Assembly (NCBI RefSeq): GCF_050871315.1
Contig: NZ_JBJLRE010000008.1
Source: Kineococcus gynurae
Lineage (GTDB): Bacteria; Actinomycetota; Actinomycetes; Actinomycetales; Kineococcaceae
Direction: 5' to 3' (one strand)
Length of the DNA: 64,000 bases
Below the pieces are notes generated by a model. That model did no database searches, was not told the origin of the DNA, and saw nothing but the letters and a program-made list of their open reading frames with translations. A program made the position numbers and the translations under genes. This document shows, piece after piece, positions 26,863-35,545 of this stretch (positions are counted from its first letter, which is position 1; each line of letters starts with the position of its first letter).

Positions 26863-26881
26863 CCGACCCCGCCCCGCCTCG

Positions 26882-26924
26882 ACGTCGAGCCCGCCCCGCC
26901 CCCGTGCGGTGGCGGGCTCGACGT
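26882..26924 (+). terminator. Strong hairpin terminator after kgd
   Basis: A 14-bp perfect stem (ACGTCGAGCCCGCC with its complement) and a 15-base loop begin 20 bases after the kgd stop. No U-tract, as usual for GC-rich actinomycetes. Confidence 0.65.
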
Positions 26925-27013
26925 GCGAGGAGGCCCCCGCCGCGACCGATATCCTCGGCTCGCCCCGCCGCCCCCCGCGCGCACCACCGGAACCCTTGAG
27001 GAGTACCTCCTAC

Positions 27014-27616
27014 GTGAACGGCCGCTACGACGTGCGTGTCTGCCTGGTCGGCGACGAGTTCGTGACCGGGGTGGGCGACCCCCGGGCCCTGGGGTGGGCG
27101 GGCCGGGTCTCGGCCCGCACGCCCCGAGAGGACCGCGACATCACCCTGTTCCCGCTCGGCGTGCCCGGTGAGACGACGACCGACCTCAACGCCCGCTGGC
27201 GCGAGGAGACCGCGCGTCGCTTCACCGGTGGCGACGAGCACCGCCTGATCGTCGGGCTCGGCCACGCCGACCTGGACGCCGGGACCACCTTGGCGCGCAG
27301 CCGCCTCAACCTGGCCAACATCCTCGACGAGTGCGAGGCCCGGGGGCTCCCGACCCTGGTCGTGGGGCCGACCCCGGTCGCCGACGAGGACCGCAACGAC
27401 CGCATCGCCGACCTGGCCGACGCCTTCGCCGACGTCTGCGCGCGGCGTCGGGTGGCCTACGTCGACACCTTCGGGCCGCTGGCCGAGCACGAGGACTGGT
27501 ACGCCGACCTCGCCGCCTCCGACGGGGTGCACCCCGGTCAGGCCGGGTACGGGCTGCTGGCCTGGCTGGTCCTGCACTCCGGCTGGTACGAGTGGCTGGG
27601 GCTGCAGCAGCCCTGA
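27014..27616 (+). CDS. SGNH/GDSL-like protein lacking the serine nucleophile
   Basis: 200-residue cytoplasmic protein with the SGNH-hydrolase layout: block I LVGDEFVTGVGDP, block III-like GLGHADLD, and block V DGVHPGQAGYG with the catalytic Asp-x-x-His. In active GDSL esterases block I reads GDS; here the nucleophile position is Glu (GDE). Ordinary esterase chemistry is therefore unlikely, although the acid and histidine are kept. It may be a binding protein or a different hydrolase. GTG at 27014 follows GAGGAG, ten bases upstream. Confidence 0.75.
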   Translation: MNGRYDVRVCLVGDEFVTGVGDPRALGWAGRVSARTPREDRDITLFPLGVPGETTTDLNARWREETARRFTGGDEHRLIVGLGHADLDAGTTLARSRLNLANILDECEARGLPTLVVGPTPVADEDRNDRIADLADAFADVCARRRVAYVDTFGPLAEHEDWYADLAASDGVHPGQAGYGLLAWLVLHSGWYEWLGLQQP

Positions 27617-27641
27617 GATCGCGCCGCGGGCCGGCTGGCGG

Positions 27642-29483
27642 ATGATGTCGACCATGACCTCGTCGGTGCCGGCCCCCCGCTCCCCCTCGCCCTCGGCCGT
27701 GCCCGGCCTGCTGCTGGGGCCGATGCTGCGCCACGTCGGCGAGCACCGGGCCACCCTCTGGGTCGAGACCGAGGCCCCGGGCCGCGTCGAGGTGCTGGTC
27801 GACGTGCCCGACTCCGGGACCGTCCGGGCCGGGGCCGAGACCCTCACCCTGCACGGCCACCACTACGCCCTGGTGATCGTCGAGGACCTCCCCGCCGCCG
27901 CGAACCTCACCTACCGGGTCGAGGTCGACGGGTCCCGGGTCTGGCCCCCGGAGGGCAGCACCCGACCGCCCAGCCGGATCCGCACGCTCGACGTCGAGCG
28001 CGACGTCCGGCTGTCCTTCGGCTCCTGCCGGCGGGCGGGCGGCCACACCGCGGAGGACGTCGACCGGCTCGGGGTGGACGCGCTGACCGCCCTGGCGGAG
28101 CGGCTGTGCGCCGAGGACCCCGAGGCCGCGGGCGGCTCCTGGCCCGACGTGCTGCTGTTCGTGGGCGACCAGGTCTACGCCGACCTGCCCAACCCCGAGG
28201 TCGTCGGCCGGTTGCGCGAGCGTCACGCCGGGCGCCCGCAGTCGGAGCAGCTGCCCACCGAGCAGGCCGACGCCGACGTCTCGGAGGAGATCGGGGACTT
28301 CGAGGAGTACACCTGGCTGTACCACGAGACGTGGGGCGGGGACCCGCGTACCGACCACGAGGGCAGCGCGGGGGGCGGCGCCGTCCGCTGGCTGCTCTCG
28401 ACCGTGCCGAGCGTGATGCTGCTGGACGACCACGACCTGCGCGACGACTGGAACACCTCCGCGTCGTGGAAGGAGGAGATCTCCGCCCAGCCGTGGTGGC
28501 GCGACCGGGTCACGGGCGCCTTCGCGAGCTACTGGGTGTACCAGCACCTCGGCAACCTCTCCCCCGACGAGATCGCGGCCGACCCGCTGCTGGCCCGGCT
28601 GCGCGCCGAGCCCGACCCGGAGCGCCGCGACGAGATCCTCGACGAGTTCGCCCGGCTCGCCGACGCCGACCCGTCGTCGGCCCGCTGGAGCTTCGTGCGC
28701 GACCTGGGCGAGACCCGACTGGTGGCGGTCGACTCCCGCTGCGCCCGGCAGCTCACCCCCGGTGACCGCCGCATCACCGACGCCGAGGAGTGGGAGTGGG
28801 TGACCCGGCAGGCCCACGGCGAGGGCCGGCTCACGCCCGTCCGGCACCTGCTGCTGGCCACGACGCTGCCGCCGTTCCTCGTGCACGGCATCCACCACGC
28901 CGAGGGCTGGAACGAGGCGCTGGCCGACGGCCGGTGGGGGCGGCGGGTGCAGGCCTGGTCGGAGAACTTCCGCCAGGTCGCCGACCTGGAGCACTGGTCG
29001 GCGTTCCGTCGGTCCTTCGACGACCTGATCGCCCTGCTCCGCGACGTCTGCACGGGCGAGCAGGCCCCCGCCTCGATCCTGGTGCTCTCCGGTGACGTGC
29101 ACTGCAGCTACACCGCCGAGGTGCAGCTGCCCGGGGTCGACCGGACCCGCACCGAGGTCCACCAACTGGTCATGTCTCCCTTCCGCAACCCGCTGTCCTG
29201 GGGGATGCGCTTCGCCTTCCGGATCCTGGACTCCCGGCCCCTGCGCGCGCTCAGCCGGGGGCTGGCCCAGGCGGCCGGCGTCCAGGACCCGCCGGTGCGC
29301 TGGCAGGTGCAGGCCGGGCCGTGGTTCGACAACGGCGTGATGACCGTGGCGCTGGACCCGGCCGGTGGGGCGGGGGTCACCGTCGAGCACGCGGGCACCC
29401 GGGACGGGCGGCCGGTGCTGCGTCGGACCGCGGCCCGGGCCCTCACCCCTGCTCACCGTCGGGTCCCGGTTACAACTGCGTGA
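27642..29483 (+). CDS. PhoD-like alkaline phosphatase/phosphodiesterase family protein
   Basis: 613-residue metallophosphatase-like protein. It has an N-terminal immunoglobulin-like domain (about 20-110), then a metal-binding catalytic core with FGSCRR, LLFVGDQVYAD, MLLDDHDLRDDW and a C-terminal LVLSGDVHCSYT; the Asp and His ligands are present. No Tat or Sec signal is obvious, unlike secreted PhoD, so this cytoplasmic-looking subgroup may act on intracellular phosphodiesters. ATG at 27642 (two consecutive ATGs); 27654 is an alternative. It lies 25 bases after the SGNH gene and may be co-transcribed. Confidence 0.85.
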   Translation: MMSTMTSSVPAPRSPSPSAVPGLLLGPMLRHVGEHRATLWVETEAPGRVEVLVDVPDSGTVRAGAETLTLHGHHYALVIVEDLPAAANLTYRVEVDGSRVWPPEGSTRPPSRIRTLDVERDVRLSFGSCRRAGGHTAEDVDRLGVDALTALAERLCAEDPEAAGGSWPDVLLFVGDQVYADLPNPEVVGRLRERHAGRPQSEQLPTEQADADVSEEIGDFEEYTWLYHETWGGDPRTDHEGSAGGGAVRWLLSTVPSVMLLDDHDLRDDWNTSASWKEEISAQPWWRDRVTGAFASYWVYQHLGNLSPDEIAADPLLARLRAEPDPERRDEILDEFARLADADPSSARWSFVRDLGETRLVAVDSRCARQLTPGDRRITDAEEWEWVTRQAHGEGRLTPVRHLLLATTLPPFLVHGIHHAEGWNEALADGRWGRRVQAWSENFRQVADLEHWSAFRRSFDDLIALLRDVCTGEQAPASILVLSGDVHCSYTAEVQLPGVDRTRTEVHQLVMSPFRNPLSWGMRFAFRILDSRPLRALSRGLAQAAGVQDPPVRWQVQAGPWFDNGVMTVALDPAGGAGVTVEHAGTRDGRPVLRRTAARALTPAHRRVPVTTA

Positions 29484-29575
29484 CGAACTGACCCGGACCG
29501 CGCAGCCTGTTCAGGAGCACGACGTCGGGTGGGTCACACTGTGCAGGCTCACGTTCGATCTCTGGAGGATGCACC

Positions 29576-30490
29576 GTGGCTCTGCCGACTGCTCGACGTT
29601 CGTTCCTCGCCTCCTGCGGCCTGCTCGCCGCGGGCGCCCTGACCCTGGCCGGCTGCGGCTCGGACTCCCTGTCCGGGTCCACCCCGGGGGCGAGCTCGCA
29701 GGCCCCGGCGACGTCGGTGGCGGCCGACTCCTCGCTCAAGGCGATGCTGCCGCAGTCGGTGCAGGACTCCGGGGTCCTGCGGGTCGGCACCAACGCGACC
29801 TACGCCCCGAACGAGTTCCTCCAGGGTGACAAGATCGTCGGGATGGACATCGACATCATCAACGCGGTGGCCGCCAAGCTCGGGGTCAAGGCCGAGTTCA
29901 CCAACGCCGAGTTCGACAGCCTCATCGGCGGGGTCAGCGCGAACCGCTACGACGCGGCGATCTCGTCGTTCAGCATCACCGACGAGCGACTGCAGCAGAT
30001 CGACATGGTGCAGTACTTCAGCGCCGGCACCCAGTGGGCCACCAAGAAGGGCAACCCCGACAACGTGGACCCGAACAGCCCGTGCGGGCTGTCGGTGTCG
30101 GTGCAGACCGGCAGCACCCAGCAGCTCGACGACCTGCCGCCGAAGAACGAGGCCTGCACCGCGGCCGGCAAGCCCGGCATCACCGTGCTGCCCTTCGACT
30201 CCCAGGCCGACGCGGCCAACGCGCTGGTCAGCGGGCGGGTCCAGGCCATGCTGGCCGACTCCCCCGTCACCGCGTACGCGGTCAAGCAGACCGGGGACCA
30301 GCTCGAGCTGGTCGGCGACATCTACGACTCCGCGCCCTACGGCATCGTCCTGCCCAAGGGCGGCGGGCAGACCGCCGAGGCCGTCTCCAAGGCGCTCGAG
30401 GAGATCGCCAAGGACGGTTCCTACGAGACCGCGATGACCAACTGGGGCGCCGAGGCCGGCGCGGTGACCGAGTTCCCGGTCAACCCGTGA
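29576..30490 (+). CDS. Polar amino-acid ABC transporter substrate-binding lipoprotein
   Basis: Extracytoplasmic binding protein, 304 residues. A signal peptide with lipobox LAGC is cleaved before the Cys at residue 24. The SBP_bac_3 fold begins at VLRVGTNATYAPNEF and includes GMDIDIINAVAAKLG, FDSLIGGVSANRYDAAIS and YGIVLPKG. Part of a three-gene importer with GTGA overlaps. GTG at 29576 follows GGAGG at good spacing. The ligand could be glutamate, glutamine, cystine or an opine-like compound; sequence alone does not decide. Confidence 0.92.
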   Translation: MALPTARRSFLASCGLLAAGALTLAGCGSDSLSGSTPGASSQAPATSVAADSSLKAMLPQSVQDSGVLRVGTNATYAPNEFLQGDKIVGMDIDIINAVAAKLGVKAEFTNAEFDSLIGGVSANRYDAAISSFSITDERLQQIDMVQYFSAGTQWATKKGNPDNVDPNSPCGLSVSVQTGSTQQLDDLPPKNEACTAAGKPGITVLPFDSQADAANALVSGRVQAMLADSPVTAYAVKQTGDQLELVGDIYDSAPYGIVLPKGGGQTAEAVSKALEEIAKDGSYETAMTNWGAEAGAVTEFPVNP

Positions 30491-31461
30491 GCGAGCCGAG
30501 CGCCACCCCGGCCGGGGAACGGCCGGGGCGCATCGACGCGGTCGAGGTCCGCCACCCCTGGCGCTGGGTGGCGCTCGCCGTCATCGCCGTCCTGGTCCTG
30601 ATGCTCGCCCACCTCCTGGTGACGAACCCGGCCTTCGACTGGGCGTTCACGCTGGAGGCGATGAACCAGACCGCGGTCATCCGGGGTTTCCTCCTGGGAA
30701 CCCTGCTGACGACCGTCATCGCCATGGTCATCGGTGTCCTCGGTGGCGTCCTGCTGGCCGTGCTGCGCCTGTCGGACAACCCGGTGCTGGCCGGGGTGTC
30801 CTGGACGTTCACCTGGTTCTTCCGCTCGGTCCCGCGGTTCGTGCTGCTGACCTTCACCGGGGGCCTGGGCGCGCTGTTCGTCACCGGGTTCTCGATCGGG
30901 GTGCCGTTCGACTTCCTGCTGACCGAGTGGTTCGGTCTCCCCGAACTGCGGCTCTTCACGATCTCGCAGCAGACGATCTTCAACGTCCTCGGCGGGACCA
31001 TCATCGGCGGGATCCTCGGGCTGGGGATCTCCGAGGCGGCCTACATGGCCGAGATCGCCCGGGCCGGTCTGCTCAGCGTCGACAGGGGCCAGCACGAGGC
31101 GGCCGAGGCGCTGGGGATGCCGAAACGCCTGGCGATGCGGCGGATCATCCTGCCGCAGGCCATGCGGGTCATCGTGCCGCCGACCGGCAACGAGGTCATC
31201 GCGATGCTCAAGGACACCTCGCTGCTGCTGGCCATCCCGGTCACCGCCGAGCTGTTCTACCAGTTGCAGCAGATCGGCAGCCGCACGTTCCAGGTCGTCG
31301 CGACCAGCATGGCCGCGATCATCTACTACTGCCTGGCCACCAGCATCCTCATGGTCGGGCAGTACTTCCTGGAGAAGCGGTTCGGCCGCGGTTTCGGGGA
31401 CGTCTCGAACGGCCCCCGTCCGGCCGCCGGCGTGAGCCTGGGCGCGGGGGGTGCGAAGTGA
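30487..31461 (+). CDS. Polar amino-acid ABC transporter permease (HisM/GlnP type)
   Basis: Membrane permease, 324 residues. A cytoplasmic N-terminal extension is followed by about five to six helices. The EAA loop is EAAEALGMPKRLAMRRIILPQAMRVIVPP, preceded by ISEAAYMAEIARAGLLSVDRGQ, as in the GlnP/HisQ family. A single permease gene suggests a homodimer. GTG overlaps the binding-protein stop and the ATPase start overlaps this stop, so the three subunits are translationally coupled. Confidence 0.92.
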   Translation: MSEPSATPAGERPGRIDAVEVRHPWRWVALAVIAVLVLMLAHLLVTNPAFDWAFTLEAMNQTAVIRGFLLGTLLTTVIAMVIGVLGGVLLAVLRLSDNPVLAGVSWTFTWFFRSVPRFVLLTFTGGLGALFVTGFSIGVPFDFLLTEWFGLPELRLFTISQQTIFNVLGGTIIGGILGLGISEAAYMAEIARAGLLSVDRGQHEAAEALGMPKRLAMRRIILPQAMRVIVPPTGNEVIAMLKDTSLLLAIPVTAELFYQLQQIGSRTFQVVATSMAAIIYYCLATSILMVGQYFLEKRFGRGFGDVSNGPRPAAGVSLGAGGAK

Positions 31462-32252
31462 GCACCCCCACGCCGCACCCTCTGGTGCACGCCGTGAACG
31501 TGACGAAGTCGTTCGGCCACGTCGAGGTCCTCAAGGGCATCGACCTGGACGTCCACGCCGGTGAGGTCGTCTGCCTGCTCGGCCCCTCGGGATCGGGCAA
31601 GACGACGTTCCTGCGCTGCATCAACTCCCTGGAGCGCATCGACGGGGGTCGGATCTGGGTCGACGGCGACCTGGTCGGCCTGCGCGAGGTCGACGGTCGG
31701 TTGCACCGGTTGACCGACAGGCAGATCGCCGCGCAGCGCCGCGACATCGGCATGGTGTTCCAGCGGTTCAACCTGTTCCCGCACATGACCGCGCTGGAGA
31801 ACGTGATCGAGGCCCCGATCCGGGTCCGCGGCGAGTCCCGCGCGGACGCGACCCGCCGGGCCACGGAACTCCTCGACCGGGTGGGCCTGGCCGACCGGCG
31901 GCAGAACTACCCGGCGCAGCTGTCCGGCGGGCAGCAGCAGCGCGTGGCCATCGCCCGGGCGCTGGCCATGCGGCCGAAACTCATGCTGTTCGACGAACCC
32001 ACCTCGGCCCTCGACCCGGAACTGGTCGGGGAGGTGCTGGCGGTCATGCGCGAGCTCGCCGCCGACGGGACGACGATGATCGTCGTGACCCACGAGGTCG
32101 CCTTCGCCCGTGAGGTCGCCGACCAGGTCGTCTTCATGGACGGCGGCGTCGTCGTCGAGGCCGGACCGCCGGCCGAGGTCATCGGCAACCCCCGCCACGA
32201 GCGGACCCGCTCGTTCCTGGCCCGGATGCGGGCCGGCGCCGAGCACGGCTGA
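31458..32252 (+). CDS. Polar amino-acid ABC transporter ATP-binding protein (GlnQ/HisP type)
   Basis: ATPase of the amino-acid importer, 264 residues. Walker A GPSGSGKTT, Q-loop VFQRFNLFPHMTALENV, signature LSGGQQQRVAIA, Walker B LMLFDEPTSALDPE and H-loop VTHEVAFAREVAD are all intact. An insertion after strand 3 (VDGRLHRLTDRQ) matches the PAAT subfamily. GTG start by GTGA overlap with the permease gene. A small hairpin at 32282-32297 may end the transcript. Confidence 0.93.
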   Translation: MSTPTPHPLVHAVNVTKSFGHVEVLKGIDLDVHAGEVVCLLGPSGSGKTTFLRCINSLERIDGGRIWVDGDLVGLREVDGRLHRLTDRQIAAQRRDIGMVFQRFNLFPHMTALENVIEAPIRVRGESRADATRRATELLDRVGLADRRQNYPAQLSGGQQQRVAIARALAMRPKLMLFDEPTSALDPELVGEVLAVMRELAADGTTMIVVTHEVAFAREVADQVVFMDGGVVVEAGPPAEVIGNPRHERTRSFLARMRAGAEHG

Positions 32253-32341
32253 GCTCCACCCGTCGCCCCCGGGGCGTCGCGGCACCCACCCGGGTGCGGC
32301 GGCGCCCCGTCGTCGTCCGGGGGGAAGATCGCAGGAACCCC

Positions 32342-32371
32342 TTCACAAACCGAATGCCATTCGTTTAGAGT
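32342..32371 (+). promoter_or_regulatory. Promoter with a TetR-type operator in its spacer
   Basis: TTCACA (32342-32347, five of six to TTGACA) and TAGAGT (32366-32371) are 18 bases apart. Inside the spacer the palindrome CGAATG-C-CATTCG (32351-32363) is perfect. A repressor bound there would exclude RNA polymerase. The TetR-family gene ending this operon (36597-37214) is the natural candidate (inference). Confidence 0.65.
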
Positions 32372-32414
32372 CCTCGGCACCTGCTCCACCCGGCCCTCGT
32401 CGCAGGAGACGACC

Positions 32415-33902
32415 ATGCAGCCCACCGAGCACTCCCCCGAGCACCAGCTGAAACCCGGCGCCATCGGCGCCGCCGGCATCACCTTCATGGTCGTCGCCGC
32501 GGCCGCCCCGCTGACGATCATGGCGGGCCTGGCCCCGCTGGCCATCAGCATCGGGGGCATCGGCGCCCCCGTCGGCTACCTCGCCGCGGGTGCGGTGCTC
32601 GCGATCTTCGCGGTCGGGTTCGTCACCATGACGCGCATCACCCGCGGGGCGGGGGCGTTCTACAGCTACATCACCCTGGGGCTCGGGCGGACGGTGGGCG
32701 CGGCGTCGGGGCTGCTGGCGATCCTGTCCTACAACTCGCTGCAGATCGGGGTGTACGGACTCCTCGGCGTCCAGTTCGCCGGCGCCTGGACCCGCTTCAC
32801 CGGGACCGAGGCCCCCTGGTGGGTCTTCGCGCTGGGCGCGATCGGCGTCGTGGCCTGGCTCGGACGGCGCGGCATCGACATCGGCGCCAAGGTCCTCGGG
32901 GTGCTGCTGCTGGCCGAGACCGCGATCCTCGCCCTGCTCGTCGTCGGCGTGCTCGCCCGCGGCGGAGCCGACGGTCTGAGCGTCGCGACGTTCTCGCCCC
33001 AGGCGGTCTTCGCCCCGGGCATGGTCGCCATCCTCAGCTTCTGCTTCGCGGCCTTCATGGGGTTCGAGTCGACCGCCCTCTACCGCGACGAGGCCCGTGA
33101 CCCCGACCGCAGCATCCCCCGCGCCACGTTCGCCGCCGTCGCCTTCCTGGCCCTCTTCTACTGCCTGGTCGGCTGGGCGGTCGTGCAGGCCTTCGGCGAC
33201 TCGGCCGTGGTCGCGGCCGCCGGGACCGACCCGGCCGGCTTGTTCTTCGCGGCGATGGACCGCTTCGTCGGGCCCTGGGCCGGTGACGTCATGTACGTGC
33301 TCGTGCTGACCAGCGTCCTGGCCTCGCAGCTCGCCTTCCACAACGCGATCAACCGCTACACCTTCGTCCTGGCCGGGGACGGGTTGCTCCCCGCCGGGCT
33401 CGGCCGGGTCCACCCCCGCTTCGGCTCCCCCGCGACCGCGGGCAGCGCGCAGTCGGTCCTGGCCGTGGTCGTCGTCACCGCGTTCGCCGTGGCCGCGCTC
33501 GACCCCTACCTGCAGCTGCTGCTGCTGGTGAACACCCCCGGGGTCGTCGGGGTCGTGCTGCTGCAGCTGATGACCTCCCTCGCGGTCACGGTGTTCCTGC
33601 TGCGCCGCGGGGGGTTCCGGGTGGCCACGGCCGCCGCGGGGCTCGCCACCGTCCTGCTCGGCGTCGTCCTCGTGCTGCTGACCCTCCACCTCGACCTGCT
33701 GACGGGGATGCCGAAGGCCTCGACCTGGGCGCTGGCGGCGATGGTCCCCGCGGTGCTGCTCGTCGGGATCGCCTGGGCCCGCTACCTGCACCGCGCCCGC
33801 CCCGCCGTGTTCGAGGCCGTCGGCGGACCCGACGTCCGGCGTCACGAGAGCACGACCACCCCCCTCACCAGCCCCGCCACCGGCGAAGGAGTCCGTTCGT
33901 GA
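32415..33902 (+). CDS. APC-superfamily amino acid/polyamine permease
   Basis: Membrane permease of 495 residues with about twelve hydrophobic segments, starting from the conserved N-terminal glycine-rich helix (AAGITFMVVAAAAPLTIMAG) typical of AAT/APC transporters. The sixth-helix region FCFAAFMGFESTALYRDEARDP is the usual family motif. First gene of an operon with an amidohydrolase, an agmatine deiminase and a TetR regulator. It probably imports the guanidino or amide compound they degrade. Its stop overlaps the next start (GTGA). Transcribed from the operator-containing promoter upstream. Confidence 0.9.
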   Translation: MQPTEHSPEHQLKPGAIGAAGITFMVVAAAAPLTIMAGLAPLAISIGGIGAPVGYLAAGAVLAIFAVGFVTMTRITRGAGAFYSYITLGLGRTVGAASGLLAILSYNSLQIGVYGLLGVQFAGAWTRFTGTEAPWWVFALGAIGVVAWLGRRGIDIGAKVLGVLLLAETAILALLVVGVLARGGADGLSVATFSPQAVFAPGMVAILSFCFAAFMGFESTALYRDEARDPDRSIPRATFAAVAFLALFYCLVGWAVVQAFGDSAVVAAAGTDPAGLFFAAMDRFVGPWAGDVMYVLVLTSVLASQLAFHNAINRYTFVLAGDGLLPAGLGRVHPRFGSPATAGSAQSVLAVVVVTAFAVAALDPYLQLLLLVNTPGVVGVVLLQLMTSLAVTVFLLRRGGFRVATAAAGLATVLLGVVLVLLTLHLDLLTGMPKASTWALAAMVPAVLLVGIAWARYLHRARPAVFEAVGGPDVRRHESTTTPLTSPATGEGVRS

Positions 33903-35545
33903 CCAGCCGCCCGACCCTCGTCCTCGCCGCCGACACGATCCACACCCTCGACCCCGAGTGCCCGCGGGCGAGCGCCGTCGCCCTGCGCGACGGGCTGGTG
34001 CTGGCCGTGGGTGAGCGCGCCGACATCCCCGACTGGACCGGACCGGGCAGCGAGGTGCTCGACCTCGGGGCCGCCACCATCACCCCGGGGCTGGTCGACG
34101 GGCACAGCCACCCGGTGATGGGTCTCGATCTGACCGTGGGCCTGGACCTGTCTGGGGTCGCCACGCCGGCCGAGCTGCGGTCCGTGCTGGCCCGCGCGGT
34201 GAGCGGTCTCGGCCGGGGTGACTGGGTGCGCGGCTGGGGTCTGGACCCGAACTGCTTCGAGGGGGCGCCGATCACGGCGGCCCCCGTCGTGGAGGCGGTC
34301 GGTCCGGACGTTCCGGTGTTCCTCAACCTGTTCGACGCGCACTCGGCCCTGGCCAGTCCCGCGGCGCTGGCCCGGGCCGGGGTCCACGGCGCGCGGCCCT
34401 TCGCCTCCGGGGCCAGCATCGTCTGCGACGCCGACGGCGTGCCGACCGGGCACCTGCTGGAGATGGAGGCCGTGAACGTCGTGGCCGCGGCGCTGCCCGC
34501 CGAGTCCCGCCCCGAGCGGCGCGCCCGGCTCCGGGACCTGTTGCGGGCCATGGCGTCCACGGGGCTGACCGCGGGCAACGCGATGGACTTCGAGAAGGAC
34601 TCCCACGACCTGGTCCGCGACCTCGACGCGGCCGGGGAGCTGCCGATGCGCTGGCGGTTCGCCCCGTTCGTGTCCCCGGGGGTCTCGCTGGCCCACCTGG
34701 CCGGGGTGGTCGAGCAGCAGCGGCTGGGCGGCCGGCGTTGGTCGGTGGACGGGGCCAAGTTCATGATCGACGGAACGATCGACGGCGGGACGGCCTGGTT
34801 GGACGAGGCCGACACCCACGGGGAGTCGACCACCCCGTTCTGGCCCGACCCGGCCGAGTACCGCGCCGCGGTGGCCGAGCTGAGCGCCCACGGCGTCCCG
34901 GTCGTCACCCACGCCATCGGCGACGCGGGCATCCGCTACGTGCTGGACACGCTGGCCTCGACCCCGCGGGGGCGGGTCCCGCACCGCATCGAGCACCTGG
35001 AGACGATGCCCTCGGACCTCGTGGCGCGGTTCCGGGCGCTCGACGTGACCGCCAGCATGCAGCCCACCCACTGCACCCACTACACGCGCGCCGACCAGAC
35101 CGACAACTGGTCGCAGCGGTTGGGTCGGGAGCGGGCCGAGCGCGCCTTCCGCTGCGGCGACCTGGTCCGGGCCGGGGCCCGGCTCGTGCTGGGGTCGGAC
35201 TGGCCGATCGCCCCCTACGACCCCCGGCGCATCGTTGCCGACGCCCAGACCCGACGTCGGTCGGGCACCTCCGACGAGCCGGTCCTGCCCGGTCAGGCGG
35301 TCTCGGCCGCCGACGCGCTGGCCGGCTACACGCACCGGGCCGCCCTGGCCGCCGGCCTGGGCGGGGTGGCCGGGCAGCTGCGCCCCGGGTTGCGCGCCGA
35401 CCTGACCGCCTACGCCCTGGACCCGCTGCTGGTGGACCCGGACGAGTTCGCCGAGGCCCCGTGCCTGCTCACCGTCGTCGACTCTGAGATCGTGCACCGC
35501 GACGGAATCACCGACCCGACCCAGCTCGTAGGGAGTCACGCATGA
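33899..35545 (+). CDS. YtcJ-like amidohydrolase (Amidohydro_3)
   Basis: 548-residue metal-dependent amidohydrolase. Motifs: N-terminal HSH (DGHSHPV), DGTIDGGTAWL in the family's conserved insertion, VTHAIGDAG and HRIEHLE for further His ligands, and the catalytic Asp in LGSDWPIAPYDP. Most YtcJ-type proteins lack a known substrate. It sits between the permease and the agmatine deiminase with 4-bp overlaps on both sides, so it should act in the same pathway. One hypothesis is hydrolysis of the carbamoyl or amide product of the deiminase, replacing the usual nitrilase-type AguB. Confidence 0.85.
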   Translation: MTSRPTLVLAADTIHTLDPECPRASAVALRDGLVLAVGERADIPDWTGPGSEVLDLGAATITPGLVDGHSHPVMGLDLTVGLDLSGVATPAELRSVLARAVSGLGRGDWVRGWGLDPNCFEGAPITAAPVVEAVGPDVPVFLNLFDAHSALASPAALARAGVHGARPFASGASIVCDADGVPTGHLLEMEAVNVVAAALPAESRPERRARLRDLLRAMASTGLTAGNAMDFEKDSHDLVRDLDAAGELPMRWRFAPFVSPGVSLAHLAGVVEQQRLGGRRWSVDGAKFMIDGTIDGGTAWLDEADTHGESTTPFWPDPAEYRAAVAELSAHGVPVVTHAIGDAGIRYVLDTLASTPRGRVPHRIEHLETMPSDLVARFRALDVTASMQPTHCTHYTRADQTDNWSQRLGRERAERAFRCGDLVRAGARLVLGSDWPIAPYDPRRIVADAQTRRRSGTSDEPVLPGQAVSAADALAGYTHRAALAAGLGGVAGQLRPGLRADLTAYALDPLLVDPDEFAEAPCLLTVVDSEIVHRDGITDPTQLVGSHA

